From Amblyomma americanum (taxonomy: Eukaryota; Arthropoda; Arachnida; Ixodida; Ixodidae): a stretch of DNA of 64,000 nucleotides. Both the position numbers and the translations under genes were made by a program. Below are positions 10,971 to 23,330 of this stretch, piece by piece (the first letter of the stretch is position 1; each line of letters begins with the position of its first letter). Below the pieces are notes generated by a model. The model saw only the letters and a list, made by a program, of their open reading frames with translations. It searched no databases and had not been told where the DNA came from. The stretch spans positions 181,813,594-181,877,593 of the forward strand of contig NC_135497.1 of the NCBI RefSeq assembly GCF_052857255.1, given 5' to 3'.

Positions 10971-12389
10971 CTATTTACAGTGAAGAGCTACCAACTCGCC
11001 CGACAAGAAGTTCTCCTAAGCTATATGTCGCACTGACACGGCCCTTCACGAACGCGAGCATTTTTTTTTTAATCACTCAAGCATACTAGCGACTAAAAGA
11101 GGTCAGTGAGCGACTAGTATGTGTGATGATATTTTAGAGAATAGTGGAAGGATGTCGCTCTGTAATAATGAGATATTGTAACTTCGAATGGCAAAAGGAG
11201 AGCGGAGAATGAAGGCGACACCAAGCGGGAGAAGCTTTCGTCACTACGCGCGTGTTCATATCGGCAGACCACGCATCATTTAGCTGTTGTAAAACGCGGT
11301 GCGATTTTTAGGAGATTTCTTTGTTCAACATCAATGTTCGCGCTCTTTCCAGTGTGAGTGTTTGCGTGCGGTGAGGGAGCGACGTTTCAGCGGAAATTTA
11401 GGTGTTAAAACTCGGCGGCCAGCTGGCCTCGACGGAGGCAAATAATAGATCGACAAAGTAACGGCAGTTCCGAGACAACGCTTACAACGGAGTTTCCGCG
11501 ACAATCGATATTAACGCGTTCTATCTTGAATTTGTCATGACTGGGTCAGAAAATGTATGAATTCCTAACACCTCCTCCAGTACGGCTCGCGATAGTCACG
11601 TTTAGCGCTGCTTGACGACAAAGAGGTTTCGCGCTGCCACAGCCGCATTCGTTGTCTGTCTTCTGGTAGTACGCATGCAGATATGAAGACTGCTAAGATT
11701 TCTGTGTCTCATTCAACGCAGTCGCAGCAAAATACGATGCTCTATCTGTAACCCCCTTGTTTTTTAATGCATATTAAAGAGAAGAAAGTCACTGACCAGT
11801 GCTCACAGTGCCGGCGAATCAGGCATCGCCCTACGCACCAGAATTCTCAGGAATATCACCCATTGCAATTATTGTCAGGCGTCTCCATGGCTATCACGTG
11901 TGATAGCCACGCGCACCGGTAGGTGACGGTGTGGCACTATAGCAGGTCAGTGAGCCTTCCACTGCCCTCACGCTGACTGAATGCGTCTTAAAAAAATAAT
12001 ATTATTAGTAATAAGTCTATTGCGTCAAGTGGAAAGCATCTCACAAAGTCACGTAGGGCTAAAGCGGCGAAGCCCGACTGCATGAACAAGCGCTCTCGCC
12101 ATCCGCTTTAACTCTCTATCCGCACAGGCAATGCAAACTAAGCAAGCAAAATGTAACAGCGGCGGCCCATGCACCGCATCCATTGCGACGTCGAACCCGA
12201 AGTATAGCCTGAAACATGAAATCTTGACGGCATTACGAGTATTTCTCTCGCCTTTTCCCACAAAGCCATGCGTATCGTCTATAGTGTTCATGGCGCTTTT
12301 TTTTTCTAATTACAATCGTTCAAAACGTATTGCAATATGTGCTGCAGAACGAACCAGACTCGCCATGTCCCTCAAGGCTGTCGGAAACG
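10971..12389. other. Non-coding stretch with one E-box hairpin
   Basis: No gene recognised. It contains the E-box hairpin at 11889-11908 and scattered short A/T runs. Confidence 0.55.
11889..11908. promoter_or_regulatory. Hairpin enclosing an E-box CACGTG
   Basis: GGCTATCA (11889-11896) and TGATAGCC (11901-11908) are perfect 8-bp arms around CGTG, placing a CACGTG E-box at 11895-11900. CACGTG is the canonical site for bHLH factors of the Myc/Max or Clock/Cycle type. No promoter context is visible, so function is only inferred. Confidence 0.3.
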
Positions 12390-12398
12390 TAACCACAA

Positions 12399-12400
<2 letters not shown>

Positions 12401-12477
<77 letters not shown>
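12401..12477. repeat. (TAA)n microsatellite, about 25 units
   Basis: An uninterrupted TAA/ATT run joined directly to the 3' end of the - strand SINE at 12478. Other copies of this SINE (44267, 57517) end in a short run of ATT, so this microsatellite is most simply an expanded SINE tail. Confidence 0.97.
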
Positions 12478-12767
12478 GTTGGTTTTTGGGGAAAGAAAAT
12501 GGCGTAGTATCTGTCTCACATATCGGCGGACACCTGAACCGCGCCGTAAGGGAAGGGATAAATAAAGGAGGGAGTGAAAGAACAAAGCAAGAAAGAGGTA
12601 CCGTAGTGGAGGGCCCCGGCATAATTTCGGCCACCTGGGGATCTTTAACGTGCACTCACATCGCACAGCACACGGGCGCCTTAGCGTTTTTCCTCCATAA
12701 AAACGCAGCCGCCGCGGTCGGGTTCGAACCCGGGAACTCCGGATCAGTAGCCGAGCGCGCTAACCAC
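12478..12767 (-). mobile_element. Ruka-like tRNA-derived SINE (family 1), 5' end truncated
   Basis: On the - strand it reads: a truncated tRNA-like head, the B-box 'gggttcgaacccg' (12720-12732 region), 'gcgtttttatggaggaaaaa', the shared core 'cagtgcacgttaaagatcc', a pyrimidine-rich body, 'actgcgccattttctttcc' and finally the ATT tail. The sequence taaccacaaaa occurs at 12390-12400 and again at 12761-12771, just outside the two ends. It acts as an 11-bp target duplication, but part of it also matches the normal SINE head, so the 5' junction probably formed by microhomology. It has no protein-coding capacity. Confidence 0.9.
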
Positions 12768-12771
12768 AAAA

Positions 12772-15700
12772 AAGGTGAATCCAGTTTCGAACAGATGACC
12801 AGCATTTTTTTTTTCTGCCTAGGACAAAATCAGGCCAAGTAAGCCAATAGCAGTCGTTGCTATAAGACTATGTCAGCTGTCTCTACAAGCGGGCTCGACA
12901 CAATTCAACCGAGAAGGAACGAGATCGTCCGTACTGTCGCAAAGCTACTGCTCCGCGACTGTGCCTCGCAATCGGGCGCAATGCCGGCGCAGGCACGGGG
13001 AACCGACCGGGCAGCAGCGGCTCGGAGAAGCGCCTCGGGACCCCCCAGCGGCGCGAGAGGGAGAGCGAACTGCGCGCAACCGCTCGAATCCTCTTTGGGA
13101 ACGCAACGACATCTGCTAAATGGGCATCCAAGGCGCGAGAGAGCCCATAAAGGTGTCGCCAGCTCAGGCAGGGGCGCGCGTGCCGCGCCGAAGCGACACG
13201 TCTCACCGCCAGCTGACGCTGCCCTTCCCCCGACCGAGAACGGGGCGGCGGCAACAAACACAACGAGGGGCGCATTCACATCGTCGCCACTCCCTGGTCG
13301 CCTCCGGCTCGCGCTCTCCGTGTCCTGCATACATCGACGCTCGGCAGTCGGCCAGCTCCCGCGCGACAGAGCTGCTTCTCCGGCCACCGGCGGCGGCAAG
13401 GCGAAACAAGTCCTCCGCTGTCGCACTCCTCGGCGTCAAAGCAACGAACTTTTGGCTAAAGGCGCTCGCTATATGGGCGCTCGCTGCGAATTCTGCAGTT
13501 TGGATGGCATGCACTCGAAGCTTGCAGCTAAGTTAAGCTACATCGCGCGGCACCGGTGCTTATCGGTTCAGGCTGCGAATAAAAAAAAAAATCCCACAAG
13601 CGAACATCTCGACGAACGACACGAAGGACAGAAAATTAACACCGGGTTAGAATACAGCGAGAATGGTACCGTGTTCATATACATAGCGCTCGGGGGGTTC
13701 CTCTAGCGTGTTTGCAATCCGCATTACACTAGCCGCTCCCCACACCCACTAAATAAAAGTAGCAATGTTTTTTACAAAGTGTGTGTGATTCGGGGCCTCG
13801 GCCTTATGCGTCTTTCAGTGACCAGGTTTTCAAACCTGAGGTGCTCGCAAGGTCTGAGCGGCAAATCTGCTGCCCCGGACTGGCCGTCAGGACCGCTGAC
13901 CGCGCTTCGAAAGGGACAAGGCGAGGCCGGTAGCCCAACGTGGCCCGAACTCTCGACGGGCCCAGTCGGCTACCCTGAACTATCCCCGACGCCGGGGTGA
14001 CACTGCTGACGACAGGTTGTCGACCCGGGGGTTAGACTCGGAATGTTGAGAGTGCTGCTACGCCCGTGGAACGCGACAGACCGGGCTTTTGCTCCCGCAG
14101 CTCCGAAGGAGACGGGCGTCTTCCCGGCGCGCGTGACTGGTACAAAGTATCATCCCGAATCCAACGTTCGGCTCCGCTCACTTTTTGTAACATATTTTTT
14201 TTTATGTATCCAATCGCCACTGTCCGATATGTATTTGTTTTGATACTTGCCCAATTAAATCAGCTTTAGCTTACCCAAATCATTCGTGGACGCACACAGA
14301 CGGGACCACTGCCAACAAGAAAAAATGGGAGAGAAACAACCCTGTCCAAAAACGAAAACGGTTCACATGATTTCCCACAATAATGCTCAGCCAAAGCGGA
14401 ACCTAACAGTTCAGTGCAGTGCAGATGCATATTACATCCGTGAACACAGCATTTTCGTTACACTAACTCGCTGAACCCGCTTTCCCTGACACCACGGTTG
14501 TTTACCATCCCTGTCGCGTCGTCAGCGTGTGCAGTGGGAAGAATAGTAACGCACAGCTAGGCGGATGCCTTACATCAGCATTGAGGGGCAAAGACGAGAC
14601 AGGCGACGCTCCTGAACGCCTGAGCAGAAACCGAATCCAGCGAAAAACGCCGCCACAAAAGGTGATTGTCTGGCAACTAGTTTATCTATACTACTATGCA
14701 GCTGTTGCAGTGTGCTCGAAGAGGCAGTGCAGCGCGCGGCCGGGATTACGCATTGGGGCGCTTGACACCGCCACTGGCGAACGAAGCGGCGGCGCTGGAG
14801 TAGCCCACTCTGGAATGCGTGTGCGTTTCGCCGTGTGCCTGCCGCATAAAACGACGAACTATTTAGTTAGGCTTGAAAAGGGGCCACTAACTACTGGCGA
14901 CGCCGCTGAGGTCACGCGGAGGCCCTCGGCCGCTACACTGTATTCAAGGTCACAGTATACGCTCTTAACGAACTGAGCCGAAGAAGCGCGAGTTCTTGGT
15001 TGCGGCCGCTATTTCAGCTTCAAGGCTCTGAACTGCCGGCTGTTCCCTCAGCTTTTGAAGATGCGGCATATAACGAACTGCGGTTGTCGCGGCTAGCTAA
15101 CTGTTTAAGCACCGTGAAAGGAAAACGTGCGCAACCGAACGCTGGGCATTCAAGAAAATTAAGGACGGTAATCGAAAAGAACACGCCAAGTTAAAACTGT
15201 TGTTCCTACTCGGGGGCTGTCTAACACGACTTAACTGCCTGTTTTCAATACGCAATGATTCAGCATATCGTTGAAATGCCTCCTATAGCAAGTATATACA
15301 TGCACGAGAAGGCCACTCAGTCGTCCAGTGTTGCGTCACACGCGTAGATCGCTCAGTCGAGTACCGTTACTTTCGCTGAATTAGATGGGACGACGATATG
15401 TATATATTTAACAAAAATAAAAAAGAAACGAAACAATCGGATCGTTTATCGCGCCATGTTGAGAGGATCGAAGGGCAGCCCAGACCTAGAAGCGATAAAA
15501 ACAGCTTGCTGGATCCGCACGACGCCTGATGCGAGCACGAATTTACACCGCTACTATTAAAAGACTATTCAAAACGCTGAAACTGAAGCGCAGCTACGCC
15601 CCCAGTTCACCGATAGCAAGGTTTGCTTCGACACGGCCACTGGGGAGGGCCCAGATTATCTTTCAATTAAGAGACATTGTTTTATTTTTTTGCTTGGGAA

Positions 15701-18108
15701 GAGGGGCACTTATCTATCATGGTCCTGGAATTTTAGCCGGAAGCGCGAGAATACAATTTCGATGACGACGACCGGAACTAATTTATTCTTTCACTGCGCC
15801 ATTAAAGAGACATTGATTCAAGACTGGTACAAAGGGACGCATTCAGTGACCATACCATTGTCGCATACCGAGTTTTTGAGTTTTGCGCGTCAATTGCTGG
15901 AGCCGTTACACTATAACCACAGACACGCGCAGCATGCCACTCAATTTTTCTCCACACGTGCCTTCGCTGTTTTTTTTTTAATGCATATCATTCCGTTGAG
16001 TGCGGTGCTGGAGCATTGATACCTCTTTACGTGATGAGCCTCAGCCATTAAGGCCTAATAATGGACGTGGGTACGCACGTAGTAAGAGGACTACAAGTGC
16101 CTACAAGGCGGCAAGAATGCCCACATCGATGAATATCGATGAATCATATAAGTGCTTTTAAGGGCCTTAGAATAATATGGCTCCCTTTTCTGAATGATAA
16201 TTTGATTTCCCTTTTGTCCTTGCATCTGAGGACGAAAACTGAACGTCCCAGTGACAGCCATACTGGCTCTAACGGTACAGAAAAAAAAAAACTGCTTGCA
16301 CTAACAGAAGCCAGCGAAGGCAATCACTTTCGCCAACGCAGAGACAAACAGCAAGGTTCGCTGCGCCAAAAAAGCTACAGCGCCATATTTTCGTTCACAT
16401 TACCAACAAGGCGTGGAAGTTTTACTGGACACGTCAAAAAGCGAACGACAGCGCTGATTCTCAGCACTCTTTTCTGGTACCCTTTACGCCGAGAGGGGAT
16501 GCTCGAAACCCGCAAGAATATTTTCGCGGCCGGCAAGCGCGAACAGCGCAGGCCTTGAGTTTCAGCCACGACAGCACCGGATGTTTTATCAGGCCGCTCG
16601 CGATAGCAGCCTCGACGACCTTGCACTTGAAACCTCGTATCAACGTGGCGTACGATAACGCCATTCGCCAGGAGGCGCGTTGAAACGTAACTGGGACGGC
16701 AGCAAACCAGCGCTCAAAAAAAAAAAAAAGCAGTCAGGGATGGAGAGGAGACAAAGGGGAAAGCAAAAGCTGATTTTGCATCATAACAGACCACCCGGCA
16801 AAAGGACAAGAACAGCAGGGTTACCGCAGACAGTCCTCACGCATGCGCTTCGCTTCAATTACGGACAAGAGGCATGCTCTTCGAGTGATTTACACCACCG
16901 ACACAACGGGCATGGAGAGAAAACCAGGACGACTTAAGAGCAGCTGCCAAGCCACGACGGTTGCCAACCAAGATGGCGGCTGCCGAACATTTGTCTTCTT
17001 CCTCGGCGGGGAGGGGGCATGCTGGCCAACGGCCCTCTCCGGAAGCCACGTAACACGGACACACACAACTGTGACTCAGCACTTATCTATAGACAACCAC
17101 GCGCACCTCGTTGGTATGTTTGCGTCGAAAACAAAATGAAAACGCACAAAAACGCTCTAGCTGCATCTGAGGCTACGCGCGCCGAGGTTACGGGCAGCGT
17201 CCAATTTCGAAGATCGTCAGCCGCAAAACAGCAAAATTCGCTGCAGAGGACGATATGCATGCACGGGGCAACGACAGCGGCCCAAAGTACAACCTCGGAC
17301 TCGGCGCCTAAAGCCTGGAAGGCAAGCGCTCAAATAATATATGGCGAAGCAAAGGGGAAAAGTGGTACATTTAAATACATATCAAAAATGCATGCAAACG
17401 CTCTAATATCTTCATCTGCCGCCTGCACTTGTCTAAGGTTTTGCTAACTGTAGTTTCGAGGCTGTTGAGCTGCTAAACGCTGAACACCACTCGATATGCG
17501 TCAAGCATCGCTAGTGAAAGGTTCAAAATTACGGTAAACTATGTTAGTGTCTACTCTGTCACACATACAAAAGGCTAGTAAAAAAATTTCCAATGCCTCC
17601 CGATACTGTCCCATCAAAGGCTGTCGCTTTCGCATACTACCTCCGGGCCACTATGGGCACTGTTTGTTGGCGTTTTTTCTGTCGCAAAGTATTCAAATTA
17701 TACAACTTAGATAAAAGCAGCAGTCGGAAAATTGAATCCCACTTCTAATTTGTTTTCTTTTCATGTCGCCAATTCTGCGTGTAGCCAATCGTTTATATTT
17801 GGCACTCAACGGGTTTCCGGCGTCGTGTAAGCGTGCAATATCTATTGCCGCTGAAGTCTATGGCAGCCACCTTCTCCTTCGAATCCATACGAGACAAATG
17901 CCCACCGCCTATGCGGTGTAACTGCGCACCACGCGCCTTTTACTAAAATGACCCGAACTTAAATGGTCTCTGGCGTGCGTGTACGACAGGAATATGCTTT
18001 CGAACTAACATATCCATCGACTCATGGCTCATCGAAACATGCAACCACCAATGTGACGCTTACCGTACACCTGTGATGCCTACTTCAGGTAATTCCTTTT
18101 GTTTTCAG
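12772..18108. other. Non-coding stretch including a GC-rich block at 12900-13560
   Basis: No gene recognised. The block 12900-13560 is strongly GC- and CpG-rich and open in several frames at once (for example 12870-13706), which is expected from composition and not from coding. An AAGATGGCGGC motif at 16970-16980 matches the long YY1 site. The rest is unremarkable. Confidence 0.5.
16970..16980 (+). promoter_or_regulatory. YY1-type motif AAGATGGCGGC
   Basis: An exact match to the extended YY1 consensus, which in animals often lies just downstream of transcription starts and points in the direction of transcription. No exon can be tied to it, so it marks a possible + strand promoter only. Confidence 0.25.
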
Positions 18109-18308
18109 ATGCAGTTCAAGATTACCTGAGCGTTTGTCGGCGCTTTTCCCTGCCGCAAGCGCCGAGGTGTGCACAGCTGGCCCAATCCGACAGGCGGTCG
18201 GAGGGTTCCTCGCGGACCTCAAAAAATTCAAAACATTTTGCGCTACGTTCCTCCAGATACGAGAAGCTCTCGCTCGGGAGGACAGCTACCCGGTGAATTC
18301 ACTTCGGT
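18109..18308 (+). CDS. Candidate coding exon, function unknown
   Basis: A pyrimidine-rich acceptor, 'aattccttttgttttcag', ends at 18108. Reading from 18110, one frame stays open for about 63 codons up to a stop near 18300. Its middle part is KKF, then FCATFLQIREALARED, which has protein-like composition and mostly G or C at third positions. A GTAAGT donor-like site lies at 18324, just past that stop, so the donor and the open frame do not fit together. The exon could be terminal, followed by AATAAA-like motifs near 18335, or it could be chance. There is no recognised family, and no second exon was found to pair with it. Confidence 0.25.
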
Positions 18309-18323
18309 GACAGGCCTTACGCC

Positions 18324-21300
18324 ACGGTAAGTCAATAAATAAACCCCTTGTCCAGAAGTATAGCGCGGGTGTTTGCCTTCTTTTCTGCCTCTCTCGCGAA
18401 GAGCGCTGGTATGCCCAGGTACGACATTCCATTGAGCAATACCTTCTATGAGGAAGTGAGGCAAAACTGGGCAACAGAGCGTCGCTGCCGCTGCTTTATT
18501 AAGCCATTTACTACGTGGTAGGTGAGCTTGAACAAACACGGGACAGGAAATCCGGAGCCGAACGGGACAAACGCTTTGCTGTGCAGACGACTGGCGCCAC
18601 GCTTCACTGGCTCGTTCGCCTTCGGCACAACAGCCTTTTGGAGGTCGCCACGAGTATGACGTCGAATCAAATGCATGCCTTTGCTAATCAGTCTGAGCGT
18701 GGAAAAAAAAATAAACAAAGAAGGCGAGATATAAAAAGAAAGACGGATAACTGACACCCGCCAACTATAGTGCGCCAGATGTTACATCGGGCAAACTGCA
18801 CAAATTACCTACGCTCAGTCCCCCGATGCACAGAACAGAGAACCGAAAAGCTCGCGACTGCGACCTTAGCTCTCTTTTGAGCGTTCGCGGGCGGGCTGTC
18901 AGAGCATGTGACGCAACGCGGATTCAATATCACGCCATGTGCTCCGATGCGCGCCTAACGGCAATTCAGAAACATCCGGGCTCCTGCCGGCCATTGCAGC
19001 CTTCACAGACCGCATAGCTAGCTGCTGCGCCGCATAAAACACAGGTTTCCTGCGAGCAGCTGCAACCAGTGTTTCTTCGAAAAACAGAAACGGCTTAAAA
19101 CATCGGCAGCTGAGGGAACACAATGCGTGCGCTTTATGTTTGCTTCCCGGGGCGCGCGCGCGCGCGTACGATAACGTGGCGACACCAGGCGGCGAGCCAA
19201 GGACGCCAGAGGGGAATTTTTCCGCTAGAAACGCTGACATATATTTGCCAGTGCAGTGACGTGCCGGCTGCGACCTGCGGATATCGGTTAGGCAAACCAA
19301 TCTTTTATGCGCCACTACGTTCCTACGAAAACATTGTGCGCCACACCCGCTCCGCGTTCGTCAATAGCGTTTGACATTCCATTTCTACTGGAGCCACTCC
19401 GGCCGGCAAACCGTTTCCGGCCAAATTCAAATACGCTCGGCACCATCTGTGGCAACGGCAAAGTGAACGCGCATAGTGAGCCCACTCTAAACGCCCGGTC
19501 GTCACGATGAAAGACAACATTTCTAGTTCAAACAGTTTTTGGCTACGATGCAGAATGATGGACCAGCGGAGAGCCAAACTGGTACCGACCTGTCAGGCCG
19601 ATGACAAGTACAGCCAGTATAGCATAGTTACTGCGCAGGTTCCATTCACTTCCAACAAAGCACAGCGAATATTTTCATTTTACAGGAATTTCAGATCCCC
19701 GCAGCCCAGCCTTAAGCGCAGCAGCGTCCTCAGGTGACGCATCTTTCAAAGCACAGCTACTCTTGGACACCTACCTCACTTAGCTAACTGGCTGTACAGG
19801 TGATTATGCCATCGGCATTCTTGAACTGGCGACTTCTTAGCGCAGGTTTCAATACATGAAATGACTGAGCAGTGAAAGTATGGCACGTCGGAAAAATATG
19901 GTGCATGGAATATATGGGCTGCTGTCACCTTTTGGGTTATCTCTGATGTGAAACCACCTGAGAGCACGGTGCGGAAAAAGGGGGATGCGGCTAAAGAGCG
20001 GCTATATGTTCCTTCCTTCGAGCGGTATACAACGCGCCGCTCTCTTCCTGCTCAAGTGACCTATATGATTTGTTGACGTTCTTACTCCCCATTAAACGAG
20101 GACCAAAGATACAAACGTTTTGTGCACGCTGGCTTTTCGTAATGAGTCGTCCAGCACTAGGAGTATCCCGGAAACAAATTAAGAGAAGTAAAATCATCCG
20201 AGATTACTATTAACTTGCTTTTGTCGAAACGAAACTCCTTAATTCCGGCTCGCTCATTTCCATTTAGACATCAATGCGATTAAAAAGAAAGATACTATTA
20301 CCACTGGCTCGGTTTAAGCGAACAAAATAGGAAGCAAAACAAGCTAGAGAAAGCGTTCAACCCTATGCCGCACGCGACAGGCAGACCTCATCTTTCACGT
20401 GTCCCCGTAACTGCCACCGCGACTCAGATATCACGGCTGGCCGTCTTCCCCCTCGAATGGGCTTCAACCCGACAGATCGTCTCTCGGAAGCGGTGACCAA
20501 CGCTGCTCATGAGTTGCAAGGGGCGTAGCATACTTTTTTCTTTGTAGTATTCGACCGCGGAAAACGAAGGCGTTGGTAAAAAAAAAACTGCGTTTTTAGA
20601 TTAAAATAAAACAGTTGGAAAACTTGCTCCGGCCCCCAGTTCTGCCGCCGCTTTAATCTCAATCTGAAAGAGACGCGAGCGCCATCTCTAGGGTTCTGAC
20701 AGTACCACGTCTACTGTACCACTCCAGTTGGCTCCGTTTGGTCACGTGGTGAGTTTGCTGCTTAACTCGTCTACGCTGGCTTGCGCCTCGCCTCGCATCG
20801 TCTGCGCGTGGTGCGGCTGCCTCTAGCCGCGCGTCGCTATTGGTGTCCACTGCTTGGACTTCGTCTGCGTATTGCTATGTTCGCGTGCACTCTACGCCTG
20901 CGGTACGAGAGGGCAGGGTGATCGGGGCCTGAGCTTTTGGGTGCAGATCTCGGCCGAAATTGAAAGCCCTTCCTTCCGTGGTTCCACGCGGTGAACTCGA
21001 AGAAACACGACGTGCCGCTTGCCTCCCTCGTAGTTTGGGTTGGTAAAATTCTCCAAGTGGGTAATATGCGGCTGTGCAGAGTAGTTTGCAGGCCCGCTTC
21101 GTCATGGCTGAAGTCGCAGTAAGAGCACAAAATTTCGCGAACTGCGCGCCCCTTAGTGCTCAACTTGCAGCACCGACTGCAGCAGAAAAGCACCTTATTA
21201 TGAGATTTGCCCTTGGCTTATTTTAACAGCTGTGTTAAGGAATAAAATATTGAGTGATTGACATTCTCAGAAGTAATTGAAACACCTACTGAATTTCGCA

Positions 21301-22785
21301 GCCTTGGCCTGGGTGCAAACTCCCATTTACTTCGTAAAATCACGCCATTAAATACGAAATCTGACGTTTAGAAGCCGCCAAAACTGGCTTTTAGGAGGCT
21401 AACGAAACTAACTTGCCCCGGCATGCATGCAGATACGGTTAAAGAAGCCCGAACAACGAGATTTTAGGCTTTCATGACTGAACACGGCATTCCCTCACTA
21501 TATCGGTTCCCTGAAAGTTTGCACAGCTAAGAAATCACAACGAGACGAGCAGCCGTTTGCCAACGCGTCTTTAACGTTCCTGGCTAAAGTTACGGTTTTA
21601 TAGGCTACTAAATCGTCTTGTTTCATTAGTACAAAAGAGATCAAGGCGAAAACTACGTTTGCATTCCTTAAATACGTTTTTGTACGCATGCGTGCCACGG
21701 TCAGCTGCGCTCCTCAGAGTAGCAGACGACGCGCCCATCTTAAAGCGACCGCAGCGCCACCTCCTATAGGCGGCGACTGCGCGGGTCCGCGCCGCTCCCT
21801 GGCGCGCCGCGGCTGTTTTCCAACTGCTCTTATCTAAAAACGCTCGTGAAAACTTATCGAATGCCGACACTAGACAGCTGAGTTTATTTCTCTGTTGCGC
21901 TATCGCACGGAAATACTTGGACGCGGACTGACGACCGCACGATATTGTTCGAAAATCAAAGAATCATCTGGCGAAATAACCGAGGATACTGCAGTCGTCA
22001 ACACCAAATGAGACTAGGCAATGATTTTTTTTTCTTTTTTGCACTAAAGTAACGAATTACAGCACTTAACGGAATTTCACAAATAACGCTGAAAAACACA
22101 GCTATGGACACGCCTATGCGCACTGTACTGCCAGGGCGGAATAAGAAGGTTTCACATTTATACCCTGACTCCAAGAAAAAAAACTGTCACAGTTCCTGCT
22201 TACAAATGAAAGGTGATGTATGATGGGGATGGGAGTGTTCATTGATTGATTACGCATCAACGTCGCGCTAAATGCATAAGCGCGTAGCAATAGCGCACAC
22301 AAACTGTTGGCTGTCCGCGTGCTATGGTAAGTGAAAGGTTTCACTTCCATCACTTCCAGGGAGAAAAAAAAAATCTTTAATTTCATTCTGACCGAAATGT
22401 AGATGTGGCACGAACATTAGGATCTAATAGGAGCACTAAGAACAGACTAAAAGTGGCCTGTGTCGATATATTTCCGCGTTCTAACGGCAAAATGTTAAAT
22501 TTATCTGGAAATGAAGCTTTTACTGCTAGAAAAGGCAAAAAAAATTTACAGGACGGTTACCACCGGTCAACGCGAGATTCAGCGACAGCTGTTAAAGCAT
22601 TCGTAGTCTACGATATGTTGTGGTAGAGAATATGAGAGCAGCCTCACATCTGTGCAGTTCTAGGGCGCTCTTTTCAGTTCTCCGCATATAGTTGCTTTTC
22701 ATCTATAGGTCTGCTCTCGAGTCCGCCTCTAGAAGCGCAGCGCCGCCTATGATCCTCTCCTCGGGCGGCGCGTTTCGCGCAGCTG
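18324..22785. other. Non-coding stretch, nothing firm
   Basis: No gene recognised. It contains scattered poly-A/T runs and a donor-like site 'atggtaagtg' near 22325 without a convincing upstream frame. The segments near 20660-20900 and 21690-21840 are GC-rich and may be parts of unnamed dispersed repeats. Confidence 0.5.
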
Positions 22786-23330
22786 TCGCCAGATGGACCG
22801 TGCTACATTCTTCCCCTCTCGCCATACCCTTCCTCCCCCTTCTCCGGTAACCACGCTCGTTGCGGATGGTTACCGTTGTAAGCCTTCCTACACTTTTGCC
22901 ATAACCTCCTCCTCTCGCCGTGCCCCCCCCCCCCCTTCCACGGCCACCCTCCTTCTCCTTCTAGGCTTGGTTCCCTTGGTAACCACGTACCAACTGCGCC
23001 TTCTCACGCTCTCGCCACACCCTCCTCCTTCCCCGGTAACCACCTTGCGGACGGTTACTGCAGCTACCATCCTCTGGCTACGCCTTCCTACGCTCTCGCC
23101 ATAAAGCCCCCTTCCATGGTTAAAGCCTTCCTCGTGCTTCCAGGGTAACTACCCTCCGGGAGGTTTCCGTGGCAACCGCCGACCGGTTGCGTCTTCTTGC
23201 GCTCTCGCCGCATCCTCCTCCTTTCAGGGTAACCACCCTACGGTGTGGGATTCCTCCGCTCTCCAGATACCTTCCTCCTTGTACACTGAGCACCTTCCGA
23301 GTGGTTCCCATGGCAACGCATCCACCAGTT
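22786..23330. repeat. Degenerate pyrimidine-rich minisatellite
   Basis: About five imperfect units carry the anchors 'ctctcgcc' (near 22816, 22913, 23007, 23091, 23200) and 'ggtaaccac' (near 22846, 22977, 23034, 23228), often with cctcctcctt between them. Spacing between anchors ranges from about 84 to 109 bp. The strand bias (C/T on +) makes a serine-, proline- and threonine-rich chance frame. A 13-nt C run at 22923-22935 lies inside. Confidence 0.75.

Noticed and set aside
12870..13706. 278-codon + strand frame overlapping a 173-codon - strand frame
   Set aside because: All frames are open because stops are rare in CpG-rich DNA. The peptide is Ala/Arg/Pro/Ser-rich with no motif.
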